A DNA stretch of 64,000 bases from Mycolicibacterium arenosum (GTDB lineage Bacteria > Actinomycetota > Actinomycetes > Mycobacteriales > Mycobacteriaceae), in NCBI RefSeq assembly GCF_024320865.1, contig NZ_JANDBD010000019.1, positions 37,892-101,891 on the forward strand, written 5' to 3'. Made by a program: the position numbers and the translations under genes. Below the pieces are notes generated by a model. That model did not search any database. It was given only the letters and a program-made list of their open reading frames with translations, and had not been told where the DNA came from. Numbering within the stretch: position 1 is the stretch's first letter; every line of letters begins with the position of its first letter. This document shows positions 23,894 through 32,686 of the stretch, piece by piece.

Positions 23894-26158
23894 GTGACCG
23901 AGGGTGCCAAGCCAACCATCATCTACACGCTGACCGATGAGGCGCCGCTGCTCGCGACGTACGGCTTCCTGCCGGTGATCCGTACCTTCGCCGACGCCGC
24001 GGGCATCGACGTGAAGACCAGCGACATCTCGGTCGCCGCGCGCATCCTCGCCGAGTTCCCGGAGAACCTCACCGACGAGCAGCGCGTGCCGGACAACCTC
24101 GCCGAACTCGGCGAGCTCACCCAGTCGCCGGACGCGAACATCATCAAGCTGCCGAACATCAGCGCCTCGGTGCCGCAGCTGGTGGCCGCGGTCAAGGAGC
24201 TCAAGTCCAAGGGCTACGACATCCCCGACTACCCCGGCGATGCGAAGACCGACGAGGAGAAGGCGATCAAGGAGCGCTACGCCAAGTGCCTCGGCAGCGC
24301 TGTGAATCCCGTTCTGCGTGAAGGTAACTCGGACCGCCGCGCCCCGAACGCGGTGAAGGAGTTCGCCAAGAAGCACCCGCACAGCATGGGCCAGTGGTCG
24401 CAGGCGTCGCGCACCCACGTCGCCACGATGACCGGAGGCGACTTCTACCACGGTGAGAAGTCGATGACGCTGGACAAGGCGCGCACGGTCAAGATGGTGC
24501 TCACCCCCGCCTCCGGCGACGCGATCGTGCTGAAGCCCGAGGTCAAGCTCGACGAGGGTGACGTCATCGACAGCATGTTCATGAGCAAGAAGGCGCTCGT
24601 CGAGTTCTACGAGAAGGAGATCGAGGACGCCTACAAGACCGGCGTCATGTTCTCGCTGCACGTGAAGGCGACGATGATGAAGGTGTCGCATCCGATCGTG
24701 TTCGGGCACGCGGTCAAGGTCTTCTACAAGGACGCGTTCGCCAAGCACCAGAAGCTGTTCGACGAGTTGGGCGTCAACGTCAACAACGGCCTCTCGGATC
24801 TGTACGACAAGATCGAATCGCTGCCCGCGTCGCAGCGCGAGGAGATCATCGAGGATCTGCACCGTTGCCACGAGCACCGCCCGGAGCTCGCGATGGTCGA
24901 TTCGGCGAAGGGCATCTCCAACTTCCACTCGCCGTCCGACGTCATCGTCGATGCGTCGATGCCCGCGATGATCCGGCTGGGCGGCAAGATGTACGGCGCC
25001 GACGGCCGCACGAAGGACACCAAGGCGGTCAACCCCGAGTCGACGTTCTCCCGGATCTACCAGGAGATGATCAACTTCTGTAAGACCCACGGCCAGTTCG
25101 ATCCGACCACGATGGGCACCGTTCCCAACGTCGGTCTGATGGCGCAGAAAGCCGAGGAGTACGGCAGCCACGACAAGACCTTCGAGATCCCGGTGGACGG
25201 CGTCGCCGACATCGTCGACGTCGACACCGGCGAGGTGCTGCTGTCGTGGGACGTCGAAGAGGGCGACATCTGGCGGATGCCGATCGTCAAGGACGCTCCG
25301 ATCCGCGACTGGGTCAAGCTCGCCGTCAACCGTGCGCGGCTGTCGGGGATGACGACGGTGTTCTGGCTGGACGACGAGCGTCCGCACGAGAACGAGCTGC
25401 GCAAGAAGGTGAAGAAGTACCTCAGGGAGGAGGACACCGAGGGCCTCGACATCACGATCCTGCCGCAGGTGTGGGCCATGCGGTACACGCTGGAGCGGGT
25501 GATCCGCGGCCAGGACACCATCGCCGCGACGGGCAACATCCTGCGTGACTACCTGACCGACCTGTTCCCGATTCTGGAGCTGGGTACCAGCGCCAAGATG
25601 CTGTCGATCGTCCCCCTGATGGCGGGCGGCGGACTGTACGAGACCGGAGCGGGCGGCTCGGCGCCGAAGCACGTCAGCCAGCTGGTGGAGGAGAACCACC
25701 TGCGCTGGGATTCGCTCGGCGAGTTCCTGGCCATCGGCGCGAGCCTGGAGGACCTCGGCAACAAGTTCGACAACGCCAAGGCCAAGGCGCTGGCGGCGAC
25801 GCTCGACACCGCCGTCGGAAAGCTGTTGGAGGAGAACAAGAGTCCGTCGCGTAAGGCGGGCGAGCTCGACAACCGGGGCAGTCAGTACTACCTGTCGCTG
25901 TACTGGGCGCAGGCACTGGCCGCCCAGACCGACGACACGGAGTTGGCCGAGCACTTCGCCCCGCTTGCCAAGCAGCTGGCCGAGAACGAGGACGCCATCG
26001 TCAACGAGCTCCTCGCGGTTCAGGGCGAGAAGGTCGACATCGGCGGTTACTACTACCCGGACCGGGAGAAGACCACCGCCGTGATGCGGCCGTCCAAGAC
26101 GTTCAACGACGTCCTCGAGGCCGTACACGCGGGCGCCAACGAGGCACCGACGGACTAG
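23894..26158 (+). CDS. icd2: Monomeric NADP-dependent isocitrate dehydrogenase
   Basis: The protein is 754 residues, the size of the monomeric class (about 740), not the 410-residue homodimeric class. It oxidises isocitrate to 2-oxoglutarate with NADP. Family motifs include IIYTLTDEAPLLATY at the N-terminus, GNSDRRAPNAVKEFAKKHPH with the substrate-binding residues, MFSLHVKATMMKVSHPIVFG, TMGTVPNVGLMAQKAEEYGSHDKTF and AGGGLYETGAGGSAPKH. The GTG start lies within a 10-bp tandem repeat (23881-23900) that also creates an out-of-frame GTG at 23884. It resembles Rv0066c, though the site next to metC holds icd1 in M. tuberculosis. Confidence 0.96.
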   Translation: MTEGAKPTIIYTLTDEAPLLATYGFLPVIRTFADAAGIDVKTSDISVAARILAEFPENLTDEQRVPDNLAELGELTQSPDANIIKLPNISASVPQLVAAVKELKSKGYDIPDYPGDAKTDEEKAIKERYAKCLGSAVNPVLREGNSDRRAPNAVKEFAKKHPHSMGQWSQASRTHVATMTGGDFYHGEKSMTLDKARTVKMVLTPASGDAIVLKPEVKLDEGDVIDSMFMSKKALVEFYEKEIEDAYKTGVMFSLHVKATMMKVSHPIVFGHAVKVFYKDAFAKHQKLFDELGVNVNNGLSDLYDKIESLPASQREEIIEDLHRCHEHRPELAMVDSAKGISNFHSPSDVIVDASMPAMIRLGGKMYGADGRTKDTKAVNPESTFSRIYQEMINFCKTHGQFDPTTMGTVPNVGLMAQKAEEYGSHDKTFEIPVDGVADIVDVDTGEVLLSWDVEEGDIWRMPIVKDAPIRDWVKLAVNRARLSGMTTVFWLDDERPHENELRKKVKKYLREEDTEGLDITILPQVWAMRYTLERVIRGQDTIAATGNILRDYLTDLFPILELGTSAKMLSIVPLMAGGGLYETGAGGSAPKHVSQLVEENHLRWDSLGEFLAIGASLEDLGNKFDNAKAKALAATLDTAVGKLLEENKSPSRKAGELDNRGSQYYLSLYWAQALAAQTDDTELAEHFAPLAKQLAENEDAIVNELLAVQGEKVDIGGYYYPDREKTTAVMRPSKTFNDVLEAVHAGANEAPTD

Positions 26159-26161
26159 CCG

Positions 26162-27001
26162 TCAGCCCGCAGGCGGCGCCGCCCGCTCGGGTTCGGCGTT
26201 GGCGTCGACGAAATCGGCGATGAGCTCGGTGATGATGCCGGGTGCTTCGAGCATCGGGATGTGGCCGACGGCGGGCAGCGGGGTGACCTTGGCGTGTTCC
26301 GGCAGGTGCTCGCGGAAGTAGCGGTGGCCGCGCGGGGTGGGGAACACCCGGTCCTTCTCGCACAGCACCAGGTGGGTGGGCACGTCGATGTCGGCCAGTT
26401 CCAGCAGCCCCGGCAGTCGCAGCGTCTTGATCAGCAGTTGCACGTAGGCGGTGCAGTGCGTGGCGTCCTCGACGAGTGCGACGAGGTCGGGGTGGCTGGG
26501 TCCGTCGGCGGGGCCGCTGACGGGCAGCGTGGCGATGCGGCGGACGAACGGCAGGTCGACGATCCGCGGGCCGATGAGTCGCGCCGCGACCAGTGCGGGC
26601 CCGCCCAGCAGGAACTTCAGGACGGTCTCGTACTTCGACAGCGCGTGATGCGGCCAACCACCCGCGGGCGCGATGCCGGTCACCGTGCGGGCCCGGCCGC
26701 GCCGCTCCAGCTCGAACGCCACCCAGCCGCCCAGCGAGTTGCCGACGATATGTGCTGTCTCCCAGCCGATTTCGTCCATCCGACGCTCGACGTCATCGAC
26801 GAGGGCGGAGGTTTCGAGCAGCCAGGTGCCCGAGCGCCTGCCGCCGTTGTGGCCCGGCATCGTCGGGGCGAACACCTCGAAGCGACCCGTCTCGGCCAGT
26901 TGCTCGGCCACCGTGCGCCACACGTTCTGCGAGCACAGGAAGGGGTGGAGCAGGACGATCGGTTCTCCCGTTCCGAGGTGGATGGGATCGCGTTCAGGCA
27001 T
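26162..27001 (-). CDS. Alpha/beta hydrolase
   Basis: The protein is 279 residues. It has a canonical fold: oxyanion region PIVLLHPFLCSQ, nucleophile elbow AHIVGNSLGGWVAFEL, acid in THLVLCEKDRVFP and catalytic His in LPAVGHIPMLEAP. It lacks a signal peptide and is cytosolic. The substrate is not deducible; candidate classes are esters or C-C bond hydrolysis products. It converges with icd with 3 bp between stops and diverges from xthA with 72 bp between starts. Confidence 0.9.
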   Translation of the reverse strand: MPERDPIHLGTGEPIVLLHPFLCSQNVWRTVAEQLAETGRFEVFAPTMPGHNGGRRSGTWLLETSALVDDVERRMDEIGWETAHIVGNSLGGWVAFELERRGRARTVTGIAPAGGWPHHALSKYETVLKFLLGGPALVAARLIGPRIVDLPFVRRIATLPVSGPADGPSHPDLVALVEDATHCTAYVQLLIKTLRLPGLLELADIDVPTHLVLCEKDRVFPTPRGHRYFREHLPEHAKVTPLPAVGHIPMLEAPGIITELIADFVDANAEPERAAPPAG

Positions 27002-27073
27002 GCGGCGACCCTAAAGGTGTTACCGCCGGTACCGCAAGGGTGTGTGAGGGCGACCGGCTAAGGTCCTATCCCT

Positions 27074-27883
27074 GTGATCGTCAGCACCATCAACGTCAAC
27101 GGCATCCGCGCGGCGGTCAAGGAACGGTCGCCCGAGAACCAGGGGTTGCTGCCGTGGCTGAAGACCACCCCCGCCGACGTCATCTGCCTGCAGGAGACCC
27201 GCGCCGACGACGAGCAGTTGGCCGAAGCGCTGGCGCCCGCGCTCGCCGACGGCTGGCACCTCGCCTCGGCCGACCCGCATCTGAAGGGCCGCAACGGCGT
27301 CGCGGTGCTCAGCAGGAACCCGATCACGCGCACCCGGATCGGACCGGGCTCGAATGCCGACGACGAGTTCGCCTCCCACGGCCGCTATCTCGAGGTGGAC
27401 ACCGGCGATCTGACCGTCGCCAGCGTCTACTTCCCGACCGGCGAGGCCGAGACCGACAGGCAAGTCGAGAAGGAGCGGTTCATGGCGGCCGTCGCCGCCC
27501 GGATGGCCGAGCTGCTGCGTAATCGTCGCGACGCGGTGGTCTGCGGCGACTGGAACATCGGCCACACCGAGCTCGACATCAAGGCGTGGAAGGCCAATCG
27601 CAAGAAGGCGGGCTTCCTGCCCGCGGAGCGGGCCTGGCTGACGGATCTGCTCGCCACCGGCTGGGTCGACGTGGTGCGAGTGCTGCACCCGGACACCCCC
27701 GGCCCGTACAGCTGGTGGTCCTGGCGCGGGAAGGCGTTCGACAACGACGCCGGCTGGCGGATCGACTACCAGCTGGCGAACCGGCGGCTGGCCGACCGGG
27801 TGGTGTCGGCCCGTGTCGAGCGCGCCGAGGCGTACGCGCTGCGGTGGTCCGACCACGCTCCGGTCACCGTCGAGTACTGCTGA
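27074..27883 (+). CDS. xthA: Exodeoxyribonuclease III (AP endonuclease)
   Basis: The protein is 269 residues from the GTG at 27074. It belongs to the Exo III branch of the endonuclease/exonuclease/phosphatase family and acts in base-excision repair. Metal and catalytic motifs are intact: INVNGIRAA (Asn), ICLQETRAD (Glu), SVYFPTGE (Tyr), VVCGDWNIGHTELDI (Asp and Asn), RIDYQLA (Asp) and the terminal SDHAPVTVEY (Asp-His). Its 3' end overlaps the convergent gene by 20 bp. Confidence 0.96.
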   Translation: MIVSTINVNGIRAAVKERSPENQGLLPWLKTTPADVICLQETRADDEQLAEALAPALADGWHLASADPHLKGRNGVAVLSRNPITRTRIGPGSNADDEFASHGRYLEVDTGDLTVASVYFPTGEAETDRQVEKERFMAAVAARMAELLRNRRDAVVCGDWNIGHTELDIKAWKANRKKAGFLPAERAWLTDLLATGWVDVVRVLHPDTPGPYSWWSWRGKAFDNDAGWRIDYQLANRRLADRVVSARVERAEAYALRWSDHAPVTVEYC

Positions 27884-28490
27884 GAGCCCCCGCGGGGGTG
27901 CGTCCGAGGTGGCGCAGGACGCGGTCGAGATCGGTTGCGGCCGGGCCGGTGACGGCGTGCGCGAACGGGGCTCCGTCGACGTCTCTGATCTCGTCGTCGG
28001 GCACCGCCAGTGCCACGGTCAGCGCCGCGGCGGCGACGTCGTCGGGCACCGTGTACGTGCGGCCCAGCGCTGCGGCGACGTCCCAGCCGTGGACGACGTA
28101 GTCCACCAGGTGGAAACCGATCGCCATCTCGCCGGACACGACGACGTCGGCGCCGAACTCGGGCAGGGCGAACGGGGTCTGCGCACCGGCGTCGGCGAAC
28201 GCGGCCAGGACGTCGGCCGCGGCGTCGGCATAGGTCCCCGCGGGATTCCGGCGCACCGCGTCGACGACACCGGCGACGTCCCACCGTGCGAGTTCTGCAC
28301 CGAATCCCCTTGCTGCGGAGGCGAACCCGTGGTGCTGCACGGTCATGTGGGCGAGCAGATCGAGCAGCGTCCACCCCGCGCACGGTGTCGGGCGGTCGAG
28401 ATCAGTCGAGGAGACGTCGCGAACGACCTCGATCGAGTGGAGCACAGCGGTGCGGTGCGGGGGGAGGAGTGTCTGATAGTTAGTAGGCAT
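27864..28490 (-). CDS. TIGR03086-type DinB/maleylpyruvate-isomerase-like metal-binding protein
   Basis: The protein is 208 residues from the ATG at 28490. The DinB-like four-helix bundle carries the family pattern DRPTPCAGWTLLDLLAHM (the PTPCxxW motif with the first His), then FHLVDYVVHGWDVAAAL with the other metal-ligand His residues. Relatives are mycothiol-dependent or unknown-substrate enzymes of actinobacteria. It is divergent from a MarR regulator across a 51-bp gap, so it is probably induced by the regulator's ligand. Confidence 0.85.
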   Translation of the reverse strand: MPTNYQTLLPPHRTAVLHSIEVVRDVSSTDLDRPTPCAGWTLLDLLAHMTVQHHGFASAARGFGAELARWDVAGVVDAVRRNPAGTYADAAADVLAAFADAGAQTPFALPEFGADVVVSGEMAIGFHLVDYVVHGWDVAAALGRTYTVPDDVAAAALTVALAVPDDEIRDVDGAPFAHAVTGPAATDLDRVLRHLGRTPAGALSSTRR

Positions 28491-28495
28491 GTGCA

Positions 28496-28541
28496 TACGA
28501 TAGGCGCACGCATATAGTTTGGCAACGCCTACGATACGGCG
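28496..28541. promoter_or_regulatory. Imperfect inverted repeats in the MarR divergent gap
   Basis: ATACGATAGGCG on the plus strand (28495-28506) and GTATCGTAGGCG on the minus strand (near 28527-28539) face each other in the 51-bp space between the two starts. They are only imperfectly matched but are placed as a MarR operator pair would be. Confidence 0.35.
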
Positions 28542-28964
28542 ATGGCTGATCGTCCCGACCTCGCCGCCATGCTCGCGCCGTTGCTGCGCGAGCTCATCGC
28601 CGCCGAGGAACCGATCCTCGCGGCGCACGGCGTGACGATGTGGGCGTACGTGGTGCTGAGCGCGCTCGACCGGTCACCGAGCAGAACGCAGGCCGCGCTG
28701 GCCGAGGCGATCGGCGCCGACAAGACGCGCATCATCCGCACCCTCGACGACCTGCAGCGCAGCGGGTACATCGAGCGCGAACCCGACCCCGACGACCGCC
28801 GGGTGCGGCTGCTGGCGATCACGGTGCGTGGCCGCGCGGTCAAGCGCGCCGTTCAGGAGGAGATCCAGCGGGGCGAGGAGCGATGGCTCGGCGAGCTGAC
28901 CGCCGAGGAGCGGACGGTGTTCCTGCGATCGCTGCGGCGGCTGACCCCCGACATATTCGGATGA
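28542..28964 (+). CDS. MarR-family transcriptional regulator
   Basis: The protein is 140 residues. The winged helix is clear: MWAYVVLSALDRSPSRTQAAL, AEAIGADKTRIIRTLDDLQRSGYIER (recognition helix) and the wing EPDPDDRRVRLLAITVRGR. It lies divergent from the DinB-like gene and 25 bp upstream of trpS in the same direction. Local repression of the divergent gene is the simplest role. Confidence 0.92.
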   Translation: MADRPDLAAMLAPLLRELIAAEEPILAAHGVTMWAYVVLSALDRSPSRTQAALAEAIGADKTRIIRTLDDLQRSGYIEREPDPDDRRVRLLAITVRGRAVKRAVQEEIQRGEERWLGELTAEERTVFLRSLRRLTPDIFG

Positions 28965-28989
28965 CACCAGTGAGAAGATCTTTCCCATC

Positions 28990-30000
28990 ATGAGCGCTCA
29001 GCCCGTCGTCTTCTCCGGTGTCCAACCCACGTCCGACTCCCTGCATCTGGGCAACGCGCTGGGTGCGATCAAGCAGTGGATCGGGTTGCAGGAGGACTAC
29101 GACGCGTACTTCTGCGTCGTCGACCTCCACGCCATCACGATCGCGCAGGACCCCGCGACGCTGCGCAAGCGCACGTTGGTCACGGCGGCGCAGTACCTCG
29201 CGCTCGGTGTCGACCCGGCCAAGGCCACCGTGCTGGTCCAGAGCCACGTGCCCGCCCACACCGAATTAGCCTGGGTGCTGGGCTGTTTCACCGGCTTCGG
29301 GCAGGCGTCGCGGATGACGCAGTTCAAGGACAAGTCGCAGAAGGAGGGTGCCGACGCCACCACGGTCGGCCTCTTCACCTATCCGGTGCTGATGGCCGCG
29401 GACGTGCTGCTCTACGACACCGCACTGGTGCCCGTCGGCGAGGATCAGCGCCAGCACCTCGAACTGGCCCGCGATGTGGCACAGCGGTTCAACGCCCGGT
29501 TCCCCGACACGTTCGTCGTGCCCGAGCCGATGATCCAGAAGGCCACCGCCAAGATCTACGACCTGCAGGACCCGACGGCGAAGATGAGCAAGTCGGCCGC
29601 CACCGACGCCGGGCTCATCAGCCTGCTCGACGATCCCGCGAAGACCGCCAAGAAGATCCGGTCCGCGGTGACCGACAGTGAGCGCGAGATCCGGTTCGAC
29701 CGGGAGGCGAAGGCGGGGGTGTCGAATCTGCTGACCATTCAGTCGGCTGTCACCGGCACCGACGTCGACACCCTGGTCGACGGCTACGCCGGCCGCGGAT
29801 ACGGTGACCTCAAGAAGGACACCGCGGAGGCGGTCGTCGAGTTCGTGACGCCGATCAAGACGCGCGTCGACGAACTGCTCGCCGACACCGCCGAACTCGA
29901 GGCGGTGCTGGCCGCCGGTGCGGACCGCGCCAACGACGTGGCTGGCAAGACGCTGAAGCGGGTATACGACCGCCTAGGGTTTCTACAGATCAAGCGATAA
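28990..30000 (+). CDS. trpS: Tryptophanyl-tRNA synthetase
   Basis: The protein is 336 residues, typical of bacterial TrpS. Class I signatures are TSDSLHLGNALGAIKQW (HIGH-type, here HLGN) and KMSKS in DPTAKMSKSAATDAG. Other conserved parts are AYFCVVDLHAIT, MTQFKDKSQ and VPVGEDQRQHLELARDVA. It charges tRNA-Trp. The ATG at 28990 follows a short AGAAGATC stretch. The YihY gene starts 18 bp after its stop. Confidence 0.97.
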   Translation: MSAQPVVFSGVQPTSDSLHLGNALGAIKQWIGLQEDYDAYFCVVDLHAITIAQDPATLRKRTLVTAAQYLALGVDPAKATVLVQSHVPAHTELAWVLGCFTGFGQASRMTQFKDKSQKEGADATTVGLFTYPVLMAADVLLYDTALVPVGEDQRQHLELARDVAQRFNARFPDTFVVPEPMIQKATAKIYDLQDPTAKMSKSAATDAGLISLLDDPAKTAKKIRSAVTDSEREIRFDREAKAGVSNLLTIQSAVTGTDVDTLVDGYAGRGYGDLKKDTAEAVVEFVTPIKTRVDELLADTAELEAVLAAGADRANDVAGKTLKRVYDRLGFLQIKR

Positions 30001-30018
30001 CCGCATGGGGAGGCGTGG

Positions 30019-31038
30019 ATGACCGAACCGGCCGAACCGGGGATACTCGACCGGTTGCGTGCGCGCTTCGGCTGGCTCGACCGCACCATGCGGGCGCAGG
30101 GGCGGTACAACGACGTCAAGGGCGACTTCTTCGCCGCAGGCATCACGTACTTCACCATCTTCGCGCTGTTCCCACTGCTCATGGTCGCGTTCGCCGCGGC
30201 CGGCTTCGTGCTGGCCAGCAGGCCGGAACTGCTCGCCGACGTGACGGCGAGCATCAAGACCTCCGTGTCGGGCGATCTCGGGCAGCAACTCGTCGACCTG
30301 ATGGATTCGGCCATCGACTCGCGCACCTCGGTGGGCATCATCGGCCTGGTGACCGCCGCGTGGGCCGGGTTGGGTTGGATGGCCAACCTCCGCGAAGCGC
30401 TCTCGGAGATGTGGGTGCAGCGGCGCGAGCCCGCGGGGTTCGTCACGACGAAGCTGTCCGACCTCGCCGCGCTGGTGTCGACGTTCGTCGCGCTGGCCGT
30501 CACGATCGCGCTGACAGCCGTCGGCAGCTCCGGATTGTTGCGGGAGGTGCAGGAACTGCTCGGGCTGGAAGGCGTGCCGGGTGCCGGCGTCTCGCTGCGC
30601 ATCGGTTCCCTGGTGCTCTCACTGCTGGTGTCGTGGCTGCTGTTCACCTGGATCATCGCCCGGCTGCCGCGCGAGTCGGTGAGCTTCCGCAGCTCGCTGC
30701 GCGCCGGCCTGCTCGCGGCGGTCGCCTTCGAGATCTTCAAGCAGGTGGCGTCGATCTACCTGAAATCGGTGGTGACCGGGCCCGCGGGAGCGACGTTCGG
30801 GCCGGTGCTCGGCCTCATGGTGTTCGCCTACATCACCGCACGACTGATCCTGTTCGCGACCGCGTGGGCCGCCACGTCGCCGGACAATCTCGCGGCCGCA
30901 CCGGTCGAGCCACCGAACCCGGCGCAGATCACCGCGCGCGTTCAGGTGAACGAGGGGATCGGCGTCGGCGGGGCGTTCGCGGCTGCGGCGGTGGGCGCCG
31001 TTGGTGCGCTGGGGCTTTCGCGGCTGTGGCGGCGCTAG
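30019..31038 (+). CDS. YihY/BrkB-family inner-membrane protein (Rv3335c-like)
   Basis: The protein is 339 residues with six predicted membrane helices (for example ITYFTIFALFPLLMVAFAAA, LVSTFVALAVTIALTAV, LVLSLLVSWLLFTWIIARL and FGPVLGLMVFAYITARLILF) and a C-terminal Ala/Gly-rich helix. The YihY signature (DFFAAGITYFTIFALFPLL) is present. The old label ribonuclease BN for this family is wrong. The function is unknown. It is probably co-transcribed with trpS, as in M. tuberculosis. Confidence 0.92.
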   Translation: MTEPAEPGILDRLRARFGWLDRTMRAQGRYNDVKGDFFAAGITYFTIFALFPLLMVAFAAAGFVLASRPELLADVTASIKTSVSGDLGQQLVDLMDSAIDSRTSVGIIGLVTAAWAGLGWMANLREALSEMWVQRREPAGFVTTKLSDLAALVSTFVALAVTIALTAVGSSGLLREVQELLGLEGVPGAGVSLRIGSLVLSLLVSWLLFTWIIARLPRESVSFRSSLRAGLLAAVAFEIFKQVASIYLKSVVTGPAGATFGPVLGLMVFAYITARLILFATAWAATSPDNLAAAPVEPPNPAQITARVQVNEGIGVGGAFAAAAVGAVGALGLSRLWRR

Positions 31039-31042
31039 CGGA

Positions 31043-31291
31043 TCAGATCCGGATCACCTTGCGAATGCTGATCGCGTCGGAACCGCAGAGCCGGCACGTC
31101 AGCGGACGAATCTTCAAGCGCAGGTTCGAGATCGAGAGCGCCTGCTTGCAGAACGGGTAGCAGCACCCGCAGGACAGCGTGATCCAGAACGTCGCGGGGT
31201 GGTACTCGGGGCTGCAGAATTTCTTGCAGGCACAGGGGAGTTCGAGCTCGTAGTCCAGTTCCTCGAGCGAGAACTCGGCGACAGTCGTCAC
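31043..31291 (-). CDS. Cysteine-rich mini-protein, probable zinc binder
   Basis: The protein is 82 residues from the GTG at 31291. It has nine cysteines in three clusters: PCACKKFC, SCGCCYPFC and TCRLC, plus one His, enough for one or two zinc sites or an iron-sulfur site. There is no signal peptide. It lies 48 bp downstream of dacB1 on the same strand and only 4 bp from the convergent YihY stop. The family is not recognised. The dense Cys spacing would be unlikely in a random frame, which supports it being real. Confidence 0.65.
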   Translation of the reverse strand: MTTVAEFSLEELDYELELPCACKKFCSPEYHPATFWITLSCGCCYPFCKQALSISNLRLKIRPLTCRLCGSDAISIRKVIRI

Positions 31292-31339
31292 GATTGCAAA
31301 GGTTAAAGCGGAGGTTGAGGCTTGTCCGTTAGGCGCGCC

Positions 31340-32572
31340 CTAGCGGGCCGGGCGGCGATTCAACGATCGGGCACCCATCATCAGCCCGAAGACGATCAGC
31401 GCGCCCACCACGCCGACGCCGACCCGCACGGGGGTGGCGTCGACCGCGGGCAGGGCCGTCGCCAGGTCCTGCGTGCCGGGGGCGCCGGGCTGCACCTGGC
31501 CGGGATTCGGCGCCGTGAGGGAGGGATCGGGTTCGATCAGCGTGCCGACCGTCGTGCCGGGCGGGGTCGCGAAGCCGTAGTCGAGCAGCCGGGCCGCCTG
31601 TTCCCACGGCGCGATCGGCTGCCGGGTGCCGCGCAGCAGCACGGCCACCAGTCGCCGGCCGTCGCGGTTGGCGGCGCCGACGAAGGTCTGGCCGGCGTCG
31701 TCGGTGTAGCCGGTCTTGCCGCCCATGGCGCCGGGGTAGTTGGCCAGCAGCTTGTTGTCGTTCTCGATGGGATACCCGGCGTCACCGCGACCGGGGAAGT
31801 CGAACGTCCCGGTGGAGACGATGTCGGTGAACACCGCGTTCTGCCAGGCGTAACGGTAGAAGAGGCCGACGTCGTAGGCCGACGTGCTCATGCCGGGGCC
31901 GTCGAGACCCGACGGCGTCGCGACCCTGGTGTCGTGGGCGCCCAACTTGTCGGCCAGGGTGTTGAGCTTGCCGAGTGCGGTGTCCATGCCGCCGAGTTGC
32001 ATGGCGAGTGCGTGGGCGGCGTCGTTGCCCGAGTGCATCAGCAGGCCGTGCAGGAGGTCGTTGGTCGAGTAGAAGCCGCCCTCGCCGACGCCGACCTTGG
32101 TGCCTTCGGCGTTCGCGTCGTCCTGCGTGCCCGCGATCACCTTGTGGATGGGGAGTTCCTTGATGGCCTGCATGGCGACGAGGACCTTGATGACGCTCGC
32201 CGGGCGGTGCCTGGCGTGCGGGTCGCGCGCCGCGATGATGTCGCCCGAGTCCAGGTCGGCGACCAGCCACGCCTCGGCGGAGACCTCCTCGGGGACGGGC
32301 GGGGTGCCCGGCGCGGTGATGATGCCGCAGTTCGACAGCGCCTCACCGCCGATCGGCGACTCCGGTACGGCCAGCGGTTCCGGGGTCGGGTCACCCGGTT
32401 TCGGGACCTCGGAGGCGTCCACCGCGGGCGGCGTCGTGACGCGGTACGCGCAGGGATCCGGTTCGGGGTCGGCTGCGGCCGACGGTGCGCCGACGAGGAC
32501 CGGAGCCGTCAGCACCGCGGCGGCGGCGACCAGGCAGGCGAGGCGGCGTGATGCCGATCCGAAAGTAGCCAT
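31340..32572 (-). CDS. dacB1: D-alanyl-D-alanine carboxypeptidase, penicillin-binding protein
   Basis: The protein is 410 residues with an N-terminal signal peptide (about 1-34, ending SAAADP), a Pro-rich linker and a peptidase S11 domain. Active-site motifs are SVIK (residues 126-129), the SGN motif in LMHSGNDAAHALAM, and KTG in AMGGKTGYTDDAGQT. A C-terminal transmembrane anchor (VGVVGALIVFGLMMG) is followed by RSLNRRPAR. It trims D-Ala from peptidoglycan stem peptides outside the membrane. It equals Rv3330. The start is at 32572. Confidence 0.95.
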   Translation of the reverse strand: MATFGSASRRLACLVAAAAVLTAPVLVGAPSAAADPEPDPCAYRVTTPPAVDASEVPKPGDPTPEPLAVPESPIGGEALSNCGIITAPGTPPVPEEVSAEAWLVADLDSGDIIAARDPHARHRPASVIKVLVAMQAIKELPIHKVIAGTQDDANAEGTKVGVGEGGFYSTNDLLHGLLMHSGNDAAHALAMQLGGMDTALGKLNTLADKLGAHDTRVATPSGLDGPGMSTSAYDVGLFYRYAWQNAVFTDIVSTGTFDFPGRGDAGYPIENDNKLLANYPGAMGGKTGYTDDAGQTFVGAANRDGRRLVAVLLRGTRQPIAPWEQAARLLDYGFATPPGTTVGTLIEPDPSLTAPNPGQVQPGAPGTQDLATALPAVDATPVRVGVGVVGALIVFGLMMGARSLNRRPAR

Positions 32573-32686
32573 CGTGGTTGGAGGTTAGGAGATCGACGGC
32601 GGATATCCGCGGAGCCACGCTGTGACTGGTGTGACTAATGTTTCAAATGAGGTCTAACTGGTTACCGCATGCTCGGTCGGACGCGT

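Noticed and set aside
23786..26128. 780-residue frame on the minus strand opposite icd2
   Set aside because: It is an antisense shadow of a conserved gene; composition is Arg/Val/Leu-rich with no domain, and it also covers the divergent intergenic region.
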